NCBI RefSeq assembly: GCF_007992435.1
Contig: NZ_BKAG01000003.1
Coordinates: 186,001-250,000, forward strand
Reading direction: 5' to 3'
Length of the DNA stretch: 64,000 nt
Source: Prosthecobacter gellanilyticus
Lineage (GTDB): Bacteria; Verrucomicrobiota; Verrucomicrobiia; Verrucomicrobiales; Verrucomicrobiaceae
Positions 53,599-60,882 of the stretch are shown here, piece after piece; position 1 is the stretch's first letter; each line of letters begins with the position of its first letter. The notes under the pieces were generated by a model. It ran no database searches. It worked only from the letters and a program-made list of their open reading frames with translations, and was not told where the DNA came from. The translations under genes and the position numbers were made by a program.

Positions 53599-53692
53599 GG
53601 GGAATGACGAAATCCGAATGAACGAATGACGAAGTTGGAGAGGCGAACCTGTGGGTGGGAGTCGGCCACTCGTCATTTAGATTCAGCTCATT
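53598..53692. repeat. Inverted repeat of AATGACGAA-like words, second member
   Basis: The left arm (GGAATGACGAAATCCGAATGA, then ACGAATGACGAAG) and the right arm (ACTCGTCATTTAGATTCAG, then CTCATTTTCC) are related by inversion around a 25-base GC-rich centre. The words are those of the repeat at 23525-23631. It fills the divergent gap between hsp70 and trpD. Confidence 0.62.
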
Positions 53693-53764
53693 TTCCTGCG
53701 ATAGTGAGCTGTGGTGGCTCCCGTGACAGGAAGTTCGGTAGTAGGATATTGCCAAACGGTCCTG

Positions 53765-54823
53765 ATGCCCCAAAGTGAGGCCATGCAGCTTCTCATCAAA
53801 ACTCTTCAGGACGGCCAGGCACTCAATGAACGTGAAGTGCGGGAGGCTGCTGCCTTCCTGGTGGACGAGCATGAGTCTGACGAGACGAAGGCCAGCCTGC
53901 TGCGTGCTCTGGCGCGTAAGGGCGAGTCGCCGGCGGAGATCGCCAGTTTTGTGCAGGAGTTCCTGAAACTGGCCATCGATCCAGGGCTGGACCGCGCGAA
54001 GCTGCCGGGCCCGATGCTGGATGTGGTGGGCACGGGCGGTGACAAGCTGCACCTCTTCAACATCTCCACGACGGCGATGTTCATCCTGGCTGCCGGCGGT
54101 GTGTGCGTGACGAAGCATGGCAACCGTGGTGTGACGAGCAAGGCCGGTGGCGCTGACGTGCTGGAGGCGCTGGGCATCCGCATTGATCTGCCGACGGACC
54201 GCGTGGCGCGTGGCATGGAGGAGATCGGGCTCGGTTTCTTTTTCGCGCCGCTGTATCATCCCGCCTTTAAAGCCGTGGCGGGAGCACGCAAGATGCTGGC
54301 CGCTGAGGGGCAGCGCAGCATTTTCAATTTACTGGGACCCTTGCTGAACCCGGCGCGGCCGGACTTCCAGCTTATCGGGGTCTTTGATCCCTCGCTGACA
54401 CGCACGTTTGGAGAGATCCTGCTCACGCTGGGCCGCAAGGGTGCCTGGGTGGTGCATGGCACGGTGAAAAACGGCGGCGGGATGGACGAGCTGTCCTCCC
54501 TCGGGCCTAACCAGATTTGCCAATTGAAGGATGGCAAGCTCTCCAGTGACTTGCTGGATCCGGCGAAGGATCTCGGTTTCGCTCCGGCGAAGATCGAAGA
54601 CCTGGTGGGTGGTGATGCGAGTCAGAATGCGGCAACGATTGAAAACGTGCTGAGCGGTCGCGACAAGGGACCGAAGCGTGACATCGCGGTGCTGAATGCA
54701 GCGGCGGGGTTTGTGATCACAGGCGTGACGCCGAGCTTGGCGGAAGGCAGGGCGCTGGCGGAGTCGATGATCGATCGCGGGGCAGCTCACGCGAAGATCG
54801 AGGCGCTGCGCGACTGGTGCTGA
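53765..54823 (+). CDS. trpD: Anthranilate phosphoribosyltransferase
   Basis: 352 residues from the ATG at 53765 (MPQSEAMQLLIKTLQDG). DVVGTGGDKLHLFNISTTAMFILAAGGVCVTKHGNRGVTSKAGGADVLEALG holds the PRPP loop and the KHGNR motif of TrpD. FAPLYHPAFKAVAGARK is typical. It transfers phosphoribose to anthranilate in tryptophan synthesis. No other trp gene is near. The 3' end overlaps the convergent mtnA by 37 bp. Confidence 0.9.
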   Translation: MPQSEAMQLLIKTLQDGQALNEREVREAAAFLVDEHESDETKASLLRALARKGESPAEIASFVQEFLKLAIDPGLDRAKLPGPMLDVVGTGGDKLHLFNISTTAMFILAAGGVCVTKHGNRGVTSKAGGADVLEALGIRIDLPTDRVARGMEEIGLGFFFAPLYHPAFKAVAGARKMLAAEGQRSIFNLLGPLLNPARPDFQLIGVFDPSLTRTFGEILLTLGRKGAWVVHGTVKNGGGMDELSSLGPNQICQLKDGKLSSDLLDPAKDLGFAPAKIEDLVGGDASQNAATIENVLSGRDKGPKRDIAVLNAAAGFVITGVTPSLAEGRALAESMIDRGAAHAKIEALRDWC

Positions 54824-55875
54824 TTCGTGTTCGTGGTGATGCCACGTTCGGTGATCCAGCCTGTGATCAAGCGGGCTGGGGTGACATCGAAGCCGTAGTT
54901 CACGGCGCGTGATCCTTCGGGCACGATGCGCACGGTTTGCACGGAGCCGTCCGAGGCGATGCCTTCGAGATGCGTGACTTCATCGCCGCCGCGCTGCTCG
55001 ATGGGGATCTCCTTCACGCCATCTCCCAAGGTGAGATCGAGCGTGGAGGTGGGCAGTGCGATGTAGAAGGGGACGCCGTTGTCCTTCGCGGCGAGGGCTT
55101 TCAGGTAGGTGCCGATCTTATTCGCGGCATCGCCATGGCTGGTCACGCGGTCCGCGCCAGTGATGACCAGATCCACAAGGCCGTGCTGCATGAGGTGACC
55201 GCCGGTGTTGTCTGCGATGATGGTGTGTGGCACACCCTGCTGGCCGAGCTCCCAGGCGGTGAGGCGCGCGCCTTGACTCCGCGGGCGTGTTTCATCCACC
55301 CAGACATGCACGGGGATGCCTGCGGCATGGGCCGCGTAGATGGGGGAGGTGGCGGAGCCGTGATCCACAAAGGCCAGCCAGCCGGCATTGCAGTGGGTGA
55401 GGATGTTCACCACTTGGCCGGGTTTCCGCGCGGCGATCTCCTGGATGATGGCCAGACCATGCTGGCCGATGGCGGCGCACATGGCGGCATCTTCATCGGC
55501 GATGCGCTGGGCTTCTGCGCGGGCAGTTCGGATGCGGTTGGGGAAGCCTGCCTCGCGAATGGCGGTGAGCTGACGGTTCACGGCCCAGCTCAGGTTCACG
55601 GCGGTGGGGCGGGTTTCGATGAGAGACCTAGCCAGCCTAGCCAAATGTGCTTCATCGGTGGACTCACGGGCGGCGAGGGCCATGCCAAACCCGGCGGTGG
55701 CACCGATAAGGCCAGCACCGCGCACGGCCATGTCCTGGATGGCGTGGGCTACCTCGGCCACCGTGCGGAGATCCAGGAGATCGAAGCTCCAGGGCAGGCG
55801 GCGTTGGTCGATGATGCGCACGGTGGCGTCATCGGGCATCCAGATGGTTCGATAGGACTGGCCGGAAACAAGCAT
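54787..55875 (-). CDS. mtnA: S-methyl-5-thioribose-1-phosphate isomerase
   Basis: 362 residues. VRGAGLIGATAGFGMALAA is near the N-terminus, ILTHCNAGWLAFVDHGSATSPIYAAH holds the catalytic cysteine, and LVITGADRVTSHGDAANKIGTYLKALAAK the catalytic Asp. It converts 5-methylthioribose-1-phosphate to the ribulose form in methionine salvage. The last 12 residues are encoded opposite the end of trpD. No other salvage gene is adjacent. Confidence 0.93.
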   Translation of the reverse strand: MLVSGQSYRTIWMPDDATVRIIDQRRLPWSFDLLDLRTVAEVAHAIQDMAVRGAGLIGATAGFGMALAARESTDEAHLARLARSLIETRPTAVNLSWAVNRQLTAIREAGFPNRIRTARAEAQRIADEDAAMCAAIGQHGLAIIQEIAARKPGQVVNILTHCNAGWLAFVDHGSATSPIYAAHAAGIPVHVWVDETRPRSQGARLTAWELGQQGVPHTIIADNTGGHLMQHGLVDLVITGADRVTSHGDAANKIGTYLKALAAKDNGVPFYIALPTSTLDLTLGDGVKEIPIEQRGGDEVTHLEGIASDGSVQTVRIVPEGSRAVNYGFDVTPARLITGWITERGITTNTNQHQSRSASIFA

Positions 55876-56145
55876 GGCTGATTGTGGCCGCGATCAGGCA
55901 TCCGCCCAGATGATTTTGGCATCCATTTCGTCGTTACGATTAAAATGTCATAGTGGCATTTTATGATGAGCCTTGAACGTCTCATCAAGTGCCAATTATA
56001 CACAATACTTTACGCTTTGGGAGCTTTTGCTTGGAATTATAACATTCATTATCAACGAGTTATATTCTGAATTTCGAGGTTGGCATCTGAACTGCATCTG
56101 AAATAGGGCGTCCGAAAGACAACACAAAACCCATTAACTCCATCT
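55876..56145. promoter_or_regulatory. AT-rich regulatory region upstream of hsp20 and mtnA
   Basis: About 190 bases here are far more AT-rich than the flanking genes. At 55941-55963 TAAAATGTCA-TAG-TGGCATTTTA is a 10-bp inverted repeat with one mismatch. A GATGAG/CTCATC pair follows (55964-55985). GCATCTGAA is repeated directly at about 56084 and 56093. No ORF is visible. It probably carries the heat-shock gene promoter and an operator; I found no clear CIRCE or HAIR element. Confidence 0.5.
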
Positions 56146-56589
56146 ATGAAAATCATTCGTTCCACCCCCGCCCTTAACTTTGGCCGTTCCTTCGCCAATG
56201 CTGGTCCGTGGTCCCGCCACCCGCTGGCTGGTCTACCCTCGGTGGCCCAGCTTTTGGAGGACTTCTTTCCTGCCACCGCCAGTGCCCTCACGGGCCGTCT
56301 CGCTGTGGATGTGCATGAGGACGCGGCGAACTATTACGCCCGCTTTGAGCTTCCTGGCGTGAAGAAGGACGCCGTGAAGGTCGAGGTGAAGGAAGGCGTA
56401 CTCACCGTGGCTGCCGATCGCACCGAGAAGTCGAGCGAGAGCGAGTCCACCGTGACCCTCAGCCGCTCGATCTCCCTGCCGGACACCATCCAGGCGGACG
56501 GCATCAGCGCGAAGCTCGAGGACGGGGTGCTCACCGTGACCCTGCCGAAGCAGGAACAGCCCAAGCCGAAGCAGATCACCGTGAACTGA
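56146..56589 (+). CDS. Hsp20/alpha-crystallin family small heat-shock protein
   Basis: 147 residues. The alpha-crystallin domain runs from about residue 52: LAVDVHEDAANYYARFELPGVKKDAVKVEVKEGVLTVAADR, then a loop, then AKLEDGVLTVTLPKQEQ and the end KQITVN. The A-x-x-x-G-V-L-T-V-x-L-P motif is intact. The N-terminus is hydrophobic and short. It chaperones unfolded proteins. A second Hsp20 gene follows after 80 bp. Confidence 0.92.
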   Translation: MKIIRSTPALNFGRSFANAGPWSRHPLAGLPSVAQLLEDFFPATASALTGRLAVDVHEDAANYYARFELPGVKKDAVKVEVKEGVLTVAADRTEKSSESESTVTLSRSISLPDTIQADGISAKLEDGVLTVTLPKQEQPKPKQITVN

Positions 56590-56669
56590 ACCGACTGACC
56601 TGATCACCCCCCTTCTTTAATCCACCCAACTGAACCCCTCTTTACCCTCAACTCACCTTTTTGAATCCT

Positions 56670-57077
56670 ATGAACGATACCTGCTGCTCCCCCTCCTCTG
56701 CCTGCGCCTCCACTCAAGCCGCTGCCGCCGCCCCGAATGTGGGCGCGACGGAAAGCCTGCAAAAGCCGCGCTTTAACATCGACCGCAAGGAGGACGCCTT
56801 TGTCATCCGTGTGGAGATGCCTGGCGTGCCGAAGGCTGGCGTGAGGGTGGAATACCATGACGAGGTGCTCACAGTGCGTGGTGAGCGCTCCGCTCCGGCC
56901 CCGGCTGATTGGAAGCCGGTCCACCAGGAGCTTTCCAACCTGAACTACCAGCTCCGCCTCAAGGTGAACACCCCGGTGGATGATGGCCAGCTCAGCGCCA
57001 GCCTGGAAGACGGCGTGCTCACCCTGACTCTGCCGGTCAAAGCTGCGGCGCTTCCGCGACAGATCTCGGTGAACTGA
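56670..57077 (+). CDS. Hsp20/alpha-crystallin family protein with Cys-rich N-terminus
   Basis: 135 residues from the ATG at 56670 (MNDTCCSPSSACASTQ). The domain runs FNIDRKEDAFVIRVEMPGVPKAGVRVEYHDEVLTVRGER, then LSASLEDGVLTLTLPVKAA, ending RQISVN like its neighbour. The N-terminal CC-x5-C is unusual for small heat-shock proteins and could be a metal or redox site. It is a diverged duplicate of the 56146 gene and probably co-transcribed; a terminator follows. Confidence 0.9.
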   Translation: MNDTCCSPSSACASTQAAAAAPNVGATESLQKPRFNIDRKEDAFVIRVEMPGVPKAGVRVEYHDEVLTVRGERSAPAPADWKPVHQELSNLNYQLRLKVNTPVDDGQLSASLEDGVLTLTLPVKAAALPRQISVN

Positions 57078-57109
57078 TTCACCGACCCCCAAAACCCCCA
57101 AACCTCAGC

Positions 57110-57146
57110 ATGCCCGGCGGGATTCGTTCCGCCGGGCATTTGTTTT
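57110..57146 (+). terminator. Terminator after the hsp20 pair
   Basis: Arms ATGCCCGGCGG and CCGCCGGGCAT surround an 8-base loop and are followed by TTGTTTT. A second small hairpin, GGAACTC-TCAC-GAGTTCC, lies at 57170-57187 before dapB. Confidence 0.85.
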
Positions 57147-57169
57147 GGGTGTAAGCGACCTTCGAAGAA

Positions 57170-57187
57170 GGAACTCTCACGAGTTCC
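57170..57187. repeat. Short hairpin before dapB
   Basis: GGAACTC-TCAC-GAGTTCC, a 7-bp perfect stem extended by weaker pairs (AGAAG/CTCT). It lies about 80 bases before the dapB start and has no T-run, so it is not a simple terminator. It resembles the small-loop hairpins elsewhere in the window. Confidence 0.4.
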
Positions 57188-57266
57188 TCTACATGGGGGC
57201 GTCTCCGAGAGTTCGTTTCCGCAGTTGAAAAGCATCCGCCGCTGTCCCAACCTCGCGGCCCTTCTT

Positions 57267-58004
57267 ATGTCCTCCCCAAAACTCCTCGTCACTGGCTGCA
57301 AAGGCCGCATGGGTCAGGCTGTGCTTGCCGCCGCCCAATCCCAGGGTGTCGATGTCGGTGCCTCTATCGATCTCGGCGACTCCTTTCCGGATGCGCTCGC
57401 GAAGTCTGACTGCGTGATCGACTTCACCTCTCACCATTTCACCACCGAGCTGCTGGCGGAGGCGCTCAAGCAAAAGAAGGGACTCGTCATCGGCACCACT
57501 GGTCACACGAATGAAGAGCTGGCGGCGATCAAGGATGCGTCCAAGAGCATCCCGATCGTGTTTGCCTCGAACTTCAGCGTCGGCGTGAACACGCTGTTCT
57601 GGCTGACCCGCAAGGCTGCCGAGCTGCTCGGCCCTGACTTTGATCTCGAAGTGGTGGAGATGCATCACCGCCTGAAGAAGGACAGCCCCAGCGGCACTGC
57701 CCGCACGCTGGTGGAGATCCTCGCGGATGTGCGTAACCTACAGTATGACAACGACTGCCGTCATGGCCGCTTTGGCGATGTTGGTGCGCGCACGAAAGGT
57801 GAGATCGGCGTGCACGCGGTGCGCGGCGGTGATGTCGTGGGTGATCACACGGTGATCTTCGCGAACGTCGGCGAGCGCGTGGAACTGACGCACAAGGCCA
57901 GCAGCCGCGACACCTTTGCCAATGGCGCGGTGCGTGCCGCACGCTGGCTGGATGGAAAGCCTGCAGGGCTGTATGACATGCAGGACGTGCTCGGCTTGAA
58001 GTAG
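57267..58004 (+). CDS. dapB: 4-hydroxy-tetrahydrodipicolinate reductase
   Basis: 245 residues from the ATG at 57267 (MSSPKLLVTGCKGRMGQAV). GCKGRMG binds NAD(P)H, IGTTGHTNEEL is conserved, and DLEVVEMHHRLKKDSPSGTA carries the catalytic His and Lys. VRGGDVVGDHTVIF is near the end. It makes tetrahydrodipicolinate for lysine and diaminopimelate synthesis. It is followed by the repeat that precedes folK. Confidence 0.94.
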   Translation: MSSPKLLVTGCKGRMGQAVLAAAQSQGVDVGASIDLGDSFPDALAKSDCVIDFTSHHFTTELLAEALKQKKGLVIGTTGHTNEELAAIKDASKSIPIVFASNFSVGVNTLFWLTRKAAELLGPDFDLEVVEMHHRLKKDSPSGTARTLVEILADVRNLQYDNDCRHGRFGDVGARTKGEIGVHAVRGGDVVGDHTVIFANVGERVELTHKASSRDTFANGAVRAARWLDGKPAGLYDMQDVLGLK

Positions 58005-58011
58005 GATCCGT

Positions 58012-58131
58012 TTACGGTGGTTGACGGTTGTTTACAGTTGTTGACGATTGTTTTCCGATCCGTTGGGCGGCTCCGCCGCTCTGAGAAACAACTGTCAACC
58101 ATCGTCAACCATTGTCATCGACTGTAAACTT
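58012..58131. repeat. Inverted repeat of permuted GTTGACGGTTG-like words
   Basis: The left arm (58015-58055) reads TTGACGGTTGTTTACAG then TTGTTGACGATTG. The right arm (58085-58131) reads GAAACAACTGTCAACC, ATCGTCAACC, ATTGTCATCGACTGTAAAC, the complementary words in another order. The centre GGCGGCTCCGCC is a GC-rich hairpin. The architecture matches the AATGACGAA repeats but with different words. The right arm provides the folK start codon. Confidence 0.65.
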
Positions 58132-58639
58132 CCCCGCTGCCTTCGGCATCGCGCTCGGCTCTAATCTTGGAGACCGGGAGGCGAATCTCCGGCAGGGGCT
58201 GGAGATGTTGATCGAGCGGGTGCAGGCGAGGGTGATCCTTGCAGGCGGGTTGTATGAGACGGAACCGGTGGATTGTGCGCTGGGGACGCAGGCGTTTCTG
58301 AACACGGTGGTGGAGATCGAGGCGGCGTGCTCACCGCAGGAGTTTCATGCGCATCTTCAGGCCATCGAGCAGGCGATGGGGCGTGCGGTGGTGCGGGAGA
58401 AGAATGCGCCGCGCACGCTGGATCTGGATCTCTTGTATGCGGGGGATTTTGTCAGTGATGATCTGGTGCTCATCGTGCCGCATCCACGTCTGCATGTGCG
58501 GCGCTTTGTGTTGCAGCCGTTGGAGGACATTCGGCCTGAGCTGGTGCTGCCAGGGCATGTGAAGAGTGTGCGTGAGCATCTGGCGGCGCTGACGGATGAT
58601 CCGGCGGATGTGAAGTTGGTTAGGCTCGGCTGGTTGTGA
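58112..58639 (+). CDS. folK: 2-amino-4-hydroxy-6-hydroxymethyldihydropteridine pyrophosphokinase
   Basis: 175 residues. GIALGSNLGDREANLRQGL is the N-terminal signature, LYETEPVDCALGTQAFLNTV and APRTLDLDLLYAGD the substrate and Mg sites, and IVPHPRLHVRRFVLQPL the end. It activates the pterin for folate synthesis. Between the in-frame stop at 58082 and the signature there is no ATG or GTG; the TTG at 58112 is the only standard start, and it lies inside the repeat arm. The first residues are therefore repeat-derived. Confidence 0.88.
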   Translation: MSSTVNFPAAFGIALGSNLGDREANLRQGLEMLIERVQARVILAGGLYETEPVDCALGTQAFLNTVVEIEAACSPQEFHAHLQAIEQAMGRAVVREKNAPRTLDLDLLYAGDFVSDDLVLIVPHPRLHVRRFVLQPLEDIRPELVLPGHVKSVREHLAALTDDPADVKLVRLGWL

Positions 58640-58657
58640 GTAACCGGGAAGCGAGAT

Positions 58658-60835
58658 TTATTTTGTTTCGCGTTTCGCCCTTTCCTCCGCGCGTTGCAGG
58701 GTTTGGTCCCATTCCTCGGCGGTCTTGGCGGGAAGGCCCGAGCGAATCGCTTGAACATCTGCTTTGTCGGGCTCGCTTTTGATCAGAGCCAGACAAAGGG
58801 CGGCGGCAGCCTCATCGGCAGTTCCTGCGGGGAGGCCGATGTCACGGGGGCCATAAGTGACCTGGCCATCAGGTTCATGGAGCTCGTCTTCGGAGAGTTT
58901 GCGAGGCTTCGTGCCTTGTTTCATGACTTCACGAAGCAGGGTGAGCGCCTGCGGGCTGTCGAGATCGCGCAATGCGGTAAGCGTGTGCCAGCGGTTCCTC
59001 TGGCGCGGATGGGTCAGAGCAAAGCGCGCCAGGCGTTCGATTGTTTTCTGATCGTCTTTGATGAGGTCCACGTGACTCTCTCCGAATATCCAGCGTGCGG
59101 CACCAAGGCCTTCCTCTGACTCAGCTGGTGCCTGGGTGATGATTTCCCGCAGATCCTTTTCAGGGATCTCACCCACCAGGGTTTCGCACAGCGGGCTGTC
59201 CAGGCTTGAGTACAAGCCCCAGGTGCTGTCCTCACAACCAAGGAGCTTCAGATACAATCGCCCCCTGTCCTGCGCTCCGGGTACGTGTTTGAGGAAGGCT
59301 GCCTTCAGACCCTCCAGGGAATCCACGGTATCGAGGGCCTCGTAGAGAGAGGGAGGCATGAGAGCTTTGTAGCGGTCATTCCGGCGCTTGGCGGCCTCCT
59401 GGGCTCTCCTGCTTCTGAGCATCTCATCTTTGGGACCCGAATAGCCATGCTTGTCGAGCCAGTCGGCCAGAAAGCGGGCGCTGTCCTGGGTGAGCATTCC
59501 GTCACCGGGCCAGACACCATCCGCCCATCGGACGGAACGACCGTGATGAAAGGCGATCATGGCCACGAGCTTGTCGCCCTGATAAAACTCAAAGGTCGGG
59601 TTTCCGCAGCACATGCAGTGACCGCCACTGTCCGACTCGGCCACTTTGAAATGCGCAGCCAGCTCTTTGATGACTGCGCTATCCCGGCTCTCGTGGATGA
59701 TTTTTTCCTCGGACTCCTGCCGGTGGCAGACTCCGCCGCTTCTGGCCCGGACCTTGTCTGCTTTTTCCAGTCGCTTGGAGAGCTCTGCATTCATGCTGCG
59801 GAGCATGGTGGCCTGCGGGTTGGCGCTGGCAAAAGCATCCACCATCGCAGGAGGGGCAGTACATAGAAGCAACGAAGACTTTTTGAGGGATGGCATCGTT
59901 GAAGCAGGCAGGCTTTTCACAGCGCTGGACTGGACGTGCAGACCCTCCAGCTTTTCCAACTTGCCAAGCGCGGCAAGATCTAGTGCCACCGGTTGTTCAT
60001 CACGAGCAAAGGTGCCGACGTGGCTGGCATACAGCGTGCGCAGCTTGGTCAAACTGGCGATCCACCTTCCGTCATCCAGATAAGAGATGTAGTTTGCTAC
60101 CAGTGTTTCAAGACTGGTCAGACGCGCGACTTCCTCAAAGTGGACCGCTTGCTGAGTCCAAGGCAGGCTCAGATATTCCAGCGGCATGCCTTTCAGCAGC
60201 GCGAAGTCGAACTCGTCCGGCGACGTCCGGTTCAGGTCGAGAAAGCGAAGTTCCTTGAGTGGTGCGAAACCGCTCATGTCCTTGCAGGTCCAACTTCCTC
60301 CGGAGTCCACGATGAGGGTCCTGGTGCCGGTCGGCAGGGGTGGAATGCGATCTTGGATCGCCGAGCTTTGCAGACGAAGGCAGACTCTCTCCAGGTCCAG
60401 TTTCGCGAGCTGCTTTTCCAGTCCCTCAGTCCAGGTGCTGATGCTGACACCGCGCAGTTTCTTCAGCGCTGCATCATCCAGGTCCGCCAGGGGATTGCGC
60501 ACGCCAGAGCGTCTCTGGAATCGAGTCTCGACCGGTGCGGATTCATCGTATTGGTCTGCAATGTCACAGGCCACAATCTCGCTGCTGCCGTCAGACATGA
60601 GGCGCTGAACCACACCGTCTTTGAAGGTGAAGTGATAGGCGCCCGGTTCACCAAGCATCAGAGGCACATCACGGATGAAGACTATGTCTCCGGGAGCGAT
60701 GTTCTCTCCTGTGCGTTGCAGAATACCTGGATCGGTGTCTTTGCCCTCCACGCGGAAGGTGTAGGCATCAGCTGCATGGAGAGAGGCGAGACGAAAGCAG
60801 CAGTATAGGAAGAGAGCAGGGGGGATTATTCTCAT
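58658..60835 (-). CDS. Large secreted protein with leucine-rich-repeat-like segments, function unknown
   Basis: 725 residues. A signal peptide (MRIIPPALFLYCCFRLASLHA) opens the protein. Residues about 130-330 have LRR-like spacing (LKELRFLDLNRTSPDEFDFALLKGMPLEYLSLPW; LTSLETLVANYI; LTKLRTLYAS; LEKLEGLHVQSSAVKSLP). The middle has CHRQESEEKIIHESRD and CMCCGNPTFEFYQGDKLVAMIAFHHG. The C-terminal third is helical, with HPRQRNRWHTLTALRDLDSPQALTLLREVM. No enzyme motif is clear. It is convergent with folK. Confidence 0.6.
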   Translation of the reverse strand: MRIIPPALFLYCCFRLASLHAADAYTFRVEGKDTDPGILQRTGENIAPGDIVFIRDVPLMLGEPGAYHFTFKDGVVQRLMSDGSSEIVACDIADQYDESAPVETRFQRRSGVRNPLADLDDAALKKLRGVSISTWTEGLEKQLAKLDLERVCLRLQSSAIQDRIPPLPTGTRTLIVDSGGSWTCKDMSGFAPLKELRFLDLNRTSPDEFDFALLKGMPLEYLSLPWTQQAVHFEEVARLTSLETLVANYISYLDDGRWIASLTKLRTLYASHVGTFARDEQPVALDLAALGKLEKLEGLHVQSSAVKSLPASTMPSLKKSSLLLCTAPPAMVDAFASANPQATMLRSMNAELSKRLEKADKVRARSGGVCHRQESEEKIIHESRDSAVIKELAAHFKVAESDSGGHCMCCGNPTFEFYQGDKLVAMIAFHHGRSVRWADGVWPGDGMLTQDSARFLADWLDKHGYSGPKDEMLRSRRAQEAAKRRNDRYKALMPPSLYEALDTVDSLEGLKAAFLKHVPGAQDRGRLYLKLLGCEDSTWGLYSSLDSPLCETLVGEIPEKDLREIITQAPAESEEGLGAARWIFGESHVDLIKDDQKTIERLARFALTHPRQRNRWHTLTALRDLDSPQALTLLREVMKQGTKPRKLSEDELHEPDGQVTYGPRDIGLPAGTADEAAAALCLALIKSEPDKADVQAIRSGLPAKTAEEWDQTLQRAEERAKRETK

Positions 60836-60882
60836 TCCCCTTCACATTACCACGACTGCGCACGCTGAGTCCATTCCTTCGA

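Noticed and set aside
55876-56145. Possible SAM riboswitch before mtnA
   Set aside because: The AT-rich region has inverted repeats but no K-turn, SAM-I core or terminator arrangement that I could find.
58658-60835. Reading the 725-residue protein as a defined LRR family effector
   Set aside because: The leucine spacing is suggestive in places but irregular. No secretion-system genes or catalytic motif support the idea.
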